Source of the DNA: Chara braunii
Lineage: Eukaryota; Streptophyta; Charophyceae; Charales; Characeae
Assembly: GCA_003427395.1 (NCBI GenBank)
Contig: BFEA01000583.1
Coordinates: 258,287 to 322,286, forward strand
Direction of reading: 5' to 3'
Length of the DNA stretch: 64,000 nt
How positions within the stretch are numbered: position 1 is the stretch's first letter; every line of letters begins with the position of its first letter. The translations under genes and the position numbers were made by a program. Below, piece by piece: positions 59,001 to 64,000 of the stretch. The notes under the pieces were generated by a model that was not told where the DNA came from, searched no databases, and saw only the letters and a list, made by a program, of their open reading frames with translations.

Positions 59001-61936
59001 GGGAGAGGTCCATGCCTCGCAGAGCAGCGCTCTCCAGTCCCATGGCCAGGTGGATCCGGTATCTAAAAGGTTCCATATCCTATCCCACCATCGCCATGTT
59101 AGCACTGCCCCTGGGCACTGTAGGAAGATATGTTCTATGGTTTCCGGAATCTTACGAGAAGGGAAGGCGGTGTGACAGGATTTACACCATGGCAGCGCCA
59201 AGCCCTTCTGTTCTAGGTACGTGCTGTCCACCAACCAGTTGTTAGTGGGGAGACAGCGATGCTCTATCTGCCATTGTAGTGAGGCGAACTTTGCTGGTTT
59301 GGGTCTGGTGGTTGTAAACCATCGGATAGGGTGAAGAGTGTCATTCCCCACATTCAGATGAGCCTGCCAGCCGGCCCTCACTATCTCTCTCAGGTTTACC
59401 TTTGGTCGCAACAGCCGGTATGTGTCCTTCACAGTCAAGCTAAACAGCTGTTTATCTGAAGCGCCCGGCGTCCTCCAGTGCCACTCCCCCGGGTCGAAAG
59501 GGAGCTCTGCAAGAGGGGTCTCTGGGTGAAACGCAACACATACATCCTTCTGCCTCATCACCCGGATTTTGTACAACTCCTCATTCTTCCACCACCTCAC
59601 CGCCTTCGCGGTGTATCTAGAGAGGACGTTATCCTTCCCCCTGTGGAGGAGGCTGACCAAAGTGCAATGACTTGCTGTTTTCTGGTCGCCTGTAGCCTCT
59701 CTCTGTCGAGGCTGTACTATAGGTAGGACAGATTCACAATTTTGTTTGGCTGAGGGCTAACCGAGAGACCTACCTGTGAGGGAAATTCGTGAGGGACATA
59801 TCTGCAAATCCGGGGAAAAATACAGGCCCGGTACTACAGCCACCCTAACTGCACATAGCAGGCCCGGGCTACCCTAGGACAGACAGGCCCTAAGGGCCTA
59901 TTCTGATAGACGGTCCTATAGCCTATAGCTGGGTCCGGTAGAGGCCGAGAGGCCGAAACAGAAACGGTACTGGTCGGTCAGTCAGTCCGGTCTAGGTCGA
60001 GTCTAGGCTAGTTGTAGTCTATAGATAGATTGGGCACATCGGTTCAGGGCTTTTTGGCAGTTGGTACCGAGTACATCGCTGCTGTGCTACGCGTGAACCG
60101 GAGGTGGTAATGACTGAGCGTGGAAGGAGACGGGCATAGCCAGACCTTCCGAGTGCAGGCCATAGCTGGGACCTGCGCTGTACTCTGCCAACACGCAGGG
60201 GCTGACAGAGGTCTGGGTTATCGAGGTCTGCTGGAGGCGAGAGAGATTGGTGCCCTGCTGGACCCTCCTCCGGAGTGGGGTCCCAGGGGGTTTGCGCTGC
60301 AGCCGTAGCTGCAGTTTCTTCTTCTCAGAGGCCATCTTGTCAGGGTTTGGTGGTGCTGCTGCAGACTTCCACCCGGGAAGTCTTCCGACACCTCGTCATC
60401 ATCAGATACTGTGGCGCTGGTCTTCTTCTTCATCCTCTGAGTGGCGCTTGGCCTCAGAGGCCTGATTCAGAGTGGCGCTGCCCTCAGGAGGCTGTATTTG
60501 GGTGTTGCTTGATGTTTCAGGGGCTCAGGGGTGTTACAGGTGTTAATCAGGGTTGGGGAGTGAAGCGCTGCTCATTTCTGAGCAGCGCACTGTAGTACTG
60601 AAGTTATCCTGACAATTCGAGACTCTGAGTTTAATAAACAGTGTGATACTGTGTTTGGACTATCATCATTTCATTGTTCTCTGGATGTGATCTGCTCGGC
60701 TTTTCTCTATGACTGGTTGTGAGGATTGAGTGGAGTGAATTGCACTTTCAGTGTACCCTGTCATATCGCATGGTCAAGTCTTCCGCTGTGTTTATCTCTC
60801 CCTGTGCGGTGTGATACTCCTATCCTCTCCCCTTCCTTCTGTGTATGTATGGGCATACCTGGAAGTCTATGTGAGTGAGTGTTGGCCTACAGGCAACGAA
60901 CAACCAGAATCATAACAAAAGACTCCTCGGCCCTTACCTCCACCACGTTGCCCACACTCTCAGTGTCTCCCGGGGCTGCCACCCAGTCCCCTTCTACCAA
61001 TCACGGTCCCTTGCGATAAATGCGTACCCAGTCGAGAGGGACTGCAAAAATCAATTCTTCCAGGTTCCGCTCAACATCGTGGCAGTACATCATTGGGGCC
61101 CTCAATTGCAGTGCTGTCTGCCAATTTGTGTTCTCTGGGTCCCATATATCCTTGATTCTAACTATGCCCTTCCTGACCCAGCTATTCCATGGGGAGTCCG
61201 AGCTGCGATGTACCCTCCCATTTCTATCGGTGATGTTTCTATTGCCAAAGAGGGGTTGTCGCATCACCTTTTCCCATGTGGTTGGCGGGTTTTGTCTGGC
61301 AACGGTAGCTGGCGCCAGGCTTTAAGAACCCGGGGCCAGACAATCTAATATTTATCAAAGATTAAACGGAGTTGTCAAGGTGGAAATAACTCATTGAAGT
61401 CATTAGACCAATCCATGTAACAGCTTTCATGGAGAGGAGACGAAAGGCTTTGGAACAATGGCAGGAATGAACACTCAATTGTCCTCAACCCCACATCCCA
61501 GATGACGCGCTCACGAAAATGAGAATTCGTTCTTGGATACCAGAGTAGAGCTGCATATTTGGTAACAATAAGATGGCCCAATCACTCACAAAAGAGCCTG
61601 TCAACGAGCCTAACTACCGTCTTCCCCTGAACACAATGCACCCTGAAGATGGCGGTACCGAACCTGAAAGATGGCTTGTATACATTTATTTTCAGGGTGC
61701 GTTATGTTCGGGGGAAGATGGTAGGGTCCATACTTGCTGGAACCAGACTGCATTTCATTTTCCAAGAGGATATAATAGAGGTGCTCTGTCCTTCGGGACA
61801 TCCGTCACAATTGGATCCATACAGAGAAGATAAGCATGGCCCCTGGGCAAGGATGACACACATGAATCGAGAAATGGTCCAAAAAAGAAAAAAAGAAAAA
61901 AAGAATACAGGTGTTCTTGAGAAATATGGTGTGTGA

Positions 61937-61978
<42 letters not shown>

Positions 61979-63403
61979 ACCTGCTATCGGGTGAACCATG
62001 CGTCCAATTGACAAGGATAAGAAGAACAGGTTACTGTGACTAATTTCTCCCTCTCCCCCTCCCACCCTGCCTCTCTCTCTCTCTGTCTTCAGGTTTCTCT
62101 TCCTCTACGTCTTTTCTCTGTTTATCTATGTTTGCCTCTCTTTCAATTCTCTCCTATCGTCCAATCTCTCCAGAACTGCTGTCATCCAGTGTGATTACAA
62201 ACGCTGCCAACAAATGGCCCACTGAAGGCTGCTCTGCTCTTGGACTACATTTGGGACGGGCACATCTATAGCCACAGCTTTGAGGGCTGCACAACACCAG
62301 TAGTCGCCTCCATATCTCTGCATTATATTCCTCATGCCGGTTTTCATTCTCACTGACACTGTCATTCATCCACTGTGAACTTCTTCTGGTGGCCGATCGA
62401 TCAAATGCCACGCACAACAAACGCAAGAAACAACAGAATGAGGCACAAGTAATCAGATAGTGGCACACAGAGAGAGAGAGAGAGAGAGAGATGGTTCTTT
62501 TGTCTCTTCCAAGTTGAATAAATAGAAGGTAACTAAAATACAGTCAATTATCTACCCAAAATGAAATAAGACATTCAATTATCTACTCAAAATGAAATAA
62601 AGTCTTGTGACCTATGATGGATATAAATATGGTTAACCTGATTAACATATCCAAAGCATAGTGGTGCACACAGCCTTCAAAGTGTACTCGTTTGCTTTGC
62701 CAATTGTTAGAAATCAGGGAGCCAGGCTCCCTGATTCCACGTTTGAGATTTGTTTGTTGGAGGCGTTGAGAGGTGAAGGAGGCTATTATTATTGGCATTC
62801 CCATACCCCGAGTCTTCTTCTTCTCATTCTTCTTCCCCTCCCTTCCTGCTTCACTCACCTGGTACTTCGTCTGTGTATGAAGCAGCTGGAAGGTTCTCCT
62901 CGGACGGTTTGAGATCAGTATCAGAGTCAAATTGTTATTTTGCAGCATGGTCAGCTCATATCTGATCGAATTGGAGTCTTCTGCTGTGTCACACCACATC
63001 TCTGCCCCATCTTGGTGATCGTTGGGCTTTGCATTGCCCCGGATCATCACCAGGCATTCATTCGTCACTAACGACAAATCATGCTGTCATCATGTGTGTC
63101 GATTCTTTTTTGGCAGGATGTTTGGATGAACATCCTGATGTGGCTGGAGGACTTTGACGGCAAGATCCCTGTCCCCACAATCCTGAAGCCAAAGCCCCTG
63201 TGGACTGGAAAGCAAGTCTTCAATCTAATTATACCCAACGTTAACCTGCTCAGATTCTCTGCATGGCATCCTGATGAGGAAAAGACAGACTCTTTCTCTG
63301 TCGGCGACACCCAGGTGCGGATTGAGCAGGGGGAGCTTCTTGCTGGTACAATCTGCAAGAAAACGCTTGGAACATCAGGTGGAAGTTTGATTCATGTGAT
63401 CTG
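35664..63403 (+). CDS. RPB1: RNA polymerase II largest subunit, N-terminal 655 residues, continues past window
   Basis: Catalytic subunit of Pol II (plant NRPB1). Nine exons are visible: 35664-35747, 39756-40019, 42964-43275, 44005-44163, 44845-45006, 49931-50151, 51472-51613, 53575-53910, 63117-63403; they join in frame with GT-AG introns. Features: N-terminal [20 protein letters not shown]; clamp zinc ligands Cys66, Cys69, Cys76 and His79; a second zinc site using CYNC and later DACKQKTVC; the [20 protein letters not shown] switch/active-site region; catalytic NADFDGD at about 496-502 with Mg-binding Asp498, 500 and 502; then the pore/funnel start. About 1,200 residues including the CTD heptads should follow. 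Sequence is close to land-plant RPB1. Introns run from 0.68 to 9.2 kb and are full of repeats. Confidence 0.97.
35748..39755 (+). other. RPB1 intron 1 (4.0 kb)
   Basis: Consensus donor GTAAGT and acceptor TTTCAG. No gene or recognised transposon inside. It contains short GT-rich stretches (38360-38378) and a composite CA/GA microsatellite at 39492-39565. Confidence 0.9.
39756..40019 (+). CDS. RPB1: RPB1 exon 2 (residues 29-116), clamp zinc finger
   Basis: Encodes RQMSV..., the [10 protein letters not shown] block and the first clamp zinc motif C-x2-C-x6-C-x2-H (MKCETCGG...DCPGHFGH), then CYNC of the second zinc site, ending ADE. The donor GTTCGA is weak, the poorest in the gene, but protein continuity with exon 3 supports it. 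Confidence 0.93.
41050..41128. mobile_element. Short foldback (MITE-like) element
   Basis: Imperfect terminal inverted repeats: CTCCCATGTAAATTGGGAC at the left matches the reverse complement of the right end (GTCACAATTTACATG...GGGAG) apart from a few bases and a short insertion; total 79 bp. No convincing target-site duplication. Confidence 0.5.
42430..42543. other. Second Nextera mate-pair junction with 38-bp duplication
   Basis: The same 38-bp palindromic adapter as at 10287-10324, here at 42468-42505, with the preceding 38 bp (42430-42467) repeated exactly after it (42506-42543). An assembly artefact inside intron 2; it does not touch coding sequence. Confidence 0.97.
42964..43275 (+). 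CDS. RPB1: RPB1 exon 3 (residues 117-220)
   Basis: Starts [20 protein letters not shown], with the later zinc cysteines in DACKQKTVC, then an Asp/Glu/Lys-rich linker that is more acidic than I expect for land plants, then [19 protein letters not shown]. Phase 0, donor GTATGA. Confidence 0.95.
43276..44004 (+). other. RPB1 intron 3
   Basis: 729 bp, donor GTATGA and acceptor GTGCAG. Nothing recognisable inside. Confidence 0.9.
44005..44163 (+). CDS. RPB1: RPB1 exon 4 (residues 221-273)
   Basis: Encodes [20 protein letters not shown], then the [20 protein letters not shown] block characteristic of eukaryotic RPB1, ending SARSE. Phase 0; donor GTACAC. Confidence 0.96.
44164..44844 (+). other. 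RPB1 intron 4
   Basis: 681 bp with a GT microsatellite at 44770-44807 close to the acceptor (ATGACAG). No other feature. Confidence 0.9.
44845..45006 (+). CDS. RPB1: RPB1 exon 5 (residues 274-327)
   Basis: Encodes [20 protein letters not shown] and [10 protein letters not shown], a helical clamp-core segment. Phase 0; donor GTAATT. Confidence 0.96.
46334..47063. other. Assembly gap (730 N)
   Basis: Run of N in intron 5 of RPB1; the size may be an estimate. Confidence 1.
47400..48700. mobile_element. Head-to-head LTR/promoter-like modules
   Basis: Two related modules point away from each other. Left module, minus strand: CAGCACTATATAAG (47791-47804), then a leader rich in GCGTTAGC- and CAGCGC-type motifs and CT tracts. 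Right module, plus strand: CAGCACTATATCAG (48307-48320), then a leader with the same motif types and CT tracts. Between them is the 47-bp hairpin array. This could be a foldback transposon or two LTR fragments in opposite orientation. Termini not determined. Confidence 0.45.
47990..48262. repeat. 47-bp tandem array of hairpin units
   Basis: Units start near 48035, 48081, 48128, 48175 and 48222, with a partial unit before. Two types alternate: one has TTTTCAGGC, a spacer and TCAGGCTGAAA; the other has a longer palindrome with arms GTTTTCAGGC and GCCTGAAAAC. Each unit also carries a second small palindrome GGGCCTGTAGGCCC. The dimer period is about 94 bp. Confidence 0.85.
49111..49224. repeat. 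57-bp tandem duplication
   Basis: Two copies (49111-49167 and 49168-49224) differing at a single base, beginning TGACCGGGCCAGTTCC. Follows a GA microsatellite. Confidence 0.95.
49931..50151 (+). CDS. RPB1: RPB1 exon 6 (residues 328-401)
   Basis: Encodes [20 protein letters not shown], then [20 protein letters not shown] and the [20 protein letters not shown] block; among the most conserved parts of multisubunit polymerases (switch 2 region). Ends in phase 2 (CG|A), donor GTGAGA. Confidence 0.98.
50152..51471 (+). other. RPB1 intron 6
   Basis: 1.3 kb with degenerate local repeats: a roughly 73-bp repeat at 50464-50611 and related segments upstream, G runs at about 50248, 50398-50416 (with one N at 50409) and 51222-51237. 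The acceptor ACACAAG is not preceded by a strong pyrimidine tract. Confidence 0.85.
51472..51613 (+). CDS. RPB1: RPB1 exon 7 (residues 401-448)
   Basis: Completes the split Arg codon and encodes [20 protein letters not shown] to HLELGYK. Ends phase 0, donor GTTGGT. Confidence 0.97.
51614..53574 (+). other. RPB1 intron 7
   Basis: About 2.0 kb. Contains CTT-rich repeats (52818-52860) and a 126-bp tandem duplication close to the acceptor (53290-53535). No gene seen. Confidence 0.85.
53290..53535. repeat. 126-bp tandem duplication next to the exon 8 acceptor
   Basis: Copies at 53290-53415 and 53416-53535 differ at about ten positions. The second ends about 35 bp before the exon 8 acceptor (GCCAG|GTTGAA), so it probably spans the branch-point region. 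Confidence 0.9.
53575..53910 (+). CDS. RPB1: RPB1 exon 8 (residues 449-560), catalytic centre
   Basis: Encodes [20 protein letters not shown] and the metal-A motif [16 protein letters not shown] with three Asp residues, followed by the [16 protein letters not shown] segment. Phase 0, donor GTTTGT. Confidence 0.99.
54181..54284. mobile_element. MITE with TA target duplication (Tc1/mariner-like)
   Basis: 104 bp with nearly perfect terminal inverted repeats of about 33 bp (left starts CCGTCTACACCCGAATAGAA; the right end is its complement apart from two positions), flanked by TA on both sides (54179-54180 and 54285-54286). Internal sequence is only about 38 bp. Same family as 61617-61721. Confidence 0.85.
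55243..55715. mobile_element. tRNA-derived SINE mosaic
   Basis: Plus-strand unit at about 55525-55625: box A-like TAGTGGTCAAGGT, box B CCGGTTCGAGTCCG, then a shared tail GAGGAGGGCTGAGGCCCAGA ending in CAGATCCATAGACAT. A second 5'-truncated copy lies at 55243-55320. On the minus strand at 55640-55715 is a different tRNA-like head (GTAGCTAGTCGG and GTTCGAATCCC) related to the module in the family A LTR. A 14-bp match to the 18S rRNA 5' end, TACCTGGTTGATCC, sits at about 55351-55364. Confidence 0.6.
55998..56055. repeat. Long G homopolymer, interrupted once
   Basis: Two G runs of more than 20 bp separated by TATAA. Likely length-unstable or partly a sequencing/assembly artefact. Confidence 0.8.
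57032..57084 (+). ncRNA. Hammerhead ribozyme, complete candidate
   Basis: Core CTGATGA at 57052-57058; stem II GTCGG/CCGAC (57059-57063 and 57071-57075) closing loop TGAAACT; GAAA at 57076-57079. Stem III is formed by CAGT after GAAA and ACTG at 57032-57035, followed by U36 and U37, giving predicted cleavage after 57037. Stem I is short (GAGGG with CCCC, one mismatch). All conserved core positions are present. The short stems resemble minimal hammerheads of Penelope-like elements and may need a dimer to be stable. Confidence 0.85.
57870..57898 (+). ncRNA. Hammerhead ribozyme, core only (5' part deleted)
   Basis: Same CTGATGA, stem II, loop and GAAAC as the copy at 57052, but the sequence upstream (TTTGAAATATATTCAGCCTC) lacks the stem III strand and cleavage site, apparently through the roughly 290-bp deletion. 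Probably not self-cleaving in cis. Confidence 0.8.
58041..58194. mobile_element. Foldback element, 154 bp
   Basis: Imperfect inverted repeats: the left end TGGTTCTGAGTGTTA matches the reverse complement of the right end TAACACTCAGAACCA, and further inner blocks (CAGCAGGTG with CACCTGCTG; GACTGTATGA with TCATACAGTC) also pair. Part of the inner sequence recurs near 58350-58402 in inverse orientation. Confidence 0.6.
58235..58607. repeat. Diverged direct repeats
   Basis: Two copies (about 58235-58355 and 58455-58600) share TTATGCTTTTCCGTCCA, CCATTGCCAGCTGATGAGGC and GGGAAGGGGTC. The second overlaps the 3' end of the LINE-derived frame, so the repeat may be LINE 3' sequence duplicated. Confidence 0.6.
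58607..59712 (-). pseudogene. LINE reverse-transcriptase C-terminal region (zf-RVT)
   Basis: A minus-strand frame with the plant-LINE zinc-binding domain downstream of [52 protein letters not shown] (C-x2-C...H-x4-C), then a [10 protein letters not shown] block. No RT catalytic core is present; this is a 5'-truncated copy, the usual fate of LINE insertions. The upstream part of the same copy is at about 60930-61350. Confidence 0.75.
59713..60890. mobile_element. Possible solo LTR splitting the LINE
   Basis: 1,178 bp starting TGTACTATAGG and ending GGCCTACA, with GGC on both sides (59710-59712 and 60891-60893). Removing it with one GGC leaves an open minus-strand LINE frame across the join. 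It contains an AATAAA (about 60637) and CTTCCGCTGT, also found at 48948 in the intron 5 module. The 3-bp flank match is shorter than usual for LTR elements, so the class is uncertain. Confidence 0.45.
60930..61350 (-). pseudogene. LINE fragment upstream of the LTR-like insertion
   Basis: Minus-strand frame KAWRQLPLP, then [35 protein letters not shown] and NWQTALQLR, as in the spacer between RT and zinc domain of plant LINEs. Continues into 58607-59712 once the insertion is set aside. One stop lies near 61000. Confidence 0.65.
61617..61721. mobile_element. Second MITE of the TA-flanked family
   Basis: 105 bp with terminal inverted repeats starting CCGTCTTCCCCTGAACACAA, related to 54181-54284 at the first ~15 positions and flanked by TA (61615-61616 and 61722-61723). 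Inner stem parts differ from the first copy but still pair with each other. Confidence 0.8.
61788..61880 (+). pseudogene. U6 snRNA retropseudogene
   Basis: Nearly full-length U6: GTCCTTCGGGACATCC, ATACAGAGAAGATAAGCATG, GGCAAGGATGACACACATGA and GAGAAATGGTCC. Substitutions fall next to the ACAGAGA box (AAGATAAGC for AAGATTAGC) and in the internal stem-loop (CCTGGGC for CCTGCGC). Instead of the Pol III T-run it is followed by an A-rich tail (AAAAAAGAAAAAAAG), as in LINE-mobilised RNA copies. A TATA-like TATAATAG lies only about 18 bp upstream and no plant USE (TCCCACATCG) is seen. Confidence 0.85.
61927..61978. repeat. (GT)n(GA)n microsatellite
   Basis: GT repeats followed by GA repeats, shortly after the U6 pseudogene tail. 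Confidence 0.95.
63117..63403 (+). CDS. RPB1: RPB1 exon 9 (residues 561-656, last codon split)
   Basis: Encodes [40 protein letters not shown] and [20 protein letters not shown], the pore/funnel part. Donor GTAAGC after TG, phase 2. The rest of the gene lies beyond the window. Confidence 0.97.
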
Positions 63404-64000
63404 GTAAGCGCCTCTTTTTGTAGACCACGCTCCAATGTAGGAGGGCCAGTCTGATGAAACAGTGCCAGGAGCCCTCTTTTACACGTACGTCCTACCTTCC
63501 GTCAACTTATTACAGTTATTTGCTAATATTCAAACAATGTTCCCTGCCCTCTATCAAAATCGTTTCAGTGTTATTCAATAAAGAACCAGTTGAGTTCTTA
63601 CATTTATGAACTTGAGTCATGCTCATTTGCCATGAGCAAACATGAATCTCAAAAATAGGCCATTACCTTCATCAGGGCATGGTTGCTATATGTTGCCTTG
63701 TCTTTTCTCTGTCTCATCTATCAGGATAATTAGTTGGAACTTCTCTCCATCTGATAAAGATTGCTGGAAGCTCTGGCAATTGGTGGGAGTAGGACCAACA
63801 TTCAGATTATGTTGACGAGTTACCATTTGCTCTGCCCGACATGCGTAGTCTGTAACCCTCCGTTACAGATGCACTGCCTCTGGCAGTTGGCGAGAGTAGT
63901 ACCATATGCTCTACCCGGTGTGTGTAGTCTGGAACTCTCCGTCCCAGATGCACTGCCCCTTTGCACAAGAAATGGAGTCATAGGTCTAGGCTTGAACCGT
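63404..64000 (+). other. RPB1 intron 9, start
   Basis: Intronic to the window end. Contains two diverged tandem copies of a roughly 70-bp sequence (63822-63893 and 63894-63960, sharing CTCTGCCCG/CTCTACCCG and CAGATGCACTGCC). No exon 10 seen. Confidence 0.8.

Larger units (their letters stand above)
53911..63116 (+). other. RPB1 intron 8 (9.2 kb), transposon-rich
   Basis: By far the largest intron seen. In order it holds a MITE, a SINE mosaic, a G homopolymer, hammerhead-bearing tandem repeats, a foldback element, short direct repeats, a LINE 3' end split by an LTR-like insertion, a second MITE and a U6 retropseudogene. Stretches 54290-55240 and 61980-63116 show nothing recognisable beyond GA/CT microsatellites. 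Confidence 0.85.

Noticed and set aside
61788-61880. Functional U6 snRNA gene
   Set aside because: No T-run terminator or USE, TATA spacing is wrong, and changes fall next to the ACAGAGA box and in the internal stem-loop.

Overview
This is a eukaryotic nuclear window, most likely from a streptophyte green alga or land plant. The single host gene is a plant-like RNA polymerase II largest subunit (RPB1) with GT-AG introns. The LTR element uses a tRNA-Asp primer-binding site of the kind common in plant Gypsy elements. The large introns and heavy LTR content would fit a charophyte such as Chara, but that is inference. The assembly is draft quality: N gaps at 35569-35618 and 46334-47063, single Ns, and two uncleaned Nextera mate-pair junction adapters (10287-10324 and 42468-42505), each flanked by a duplicated segment.

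Positions 1 to about 34 kb are nested and rearranged LTR retrotransposons. Family A LTRs lie at 1-1958 and 19802-21636 (minus sense), with a diverged relative at 24707 to about 26.4 kb (plus sense). Family B is a Ty3/Gypsy element in minus orientation: a roughly 5 kb LTR (13625 to about 18.8 kb), PBS, gag (13285-11684), protease, RT, RNase H and integrase (to 6559). Its coding region is killed mainly by transition-type stops. Directly behind integrase lies a second gag-like ORF (6313-3965) that belongs with family A; a related copy is at 21637-22828 on the plus strand. A second family B LTR, plus sense, ends at 33878.

The family B LTR carries the most unusual structure seen: an array of 15-17 irregularly spaced hairpins. 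Their arms differ from unit to unit but pair with each other, while the loop hexamer is constant: AACCTA in the left copy and AACTTA in every unit of the right copy. The block carrying the array is also inverted in place in the right copy.

From 35664 to beyond the right edge runs RPB1 on the plus strand. Nine exons (about 655 residues) are visible, from the N-terminal zinc clamp through the catalytic NADFDGD motif to the funnel region. Its introns are loaded with small elements: head-to-head promoter-like modules around a 47-bp hairpin array (intron 5); TA-flanked MITEs, tRNA-derived SINE mosaics, a tandem element carrying two hammerhead ribozyme cores, a LINE 3' end split by a possible solo LTR, and a U6 retropseudogene (all intron 8).
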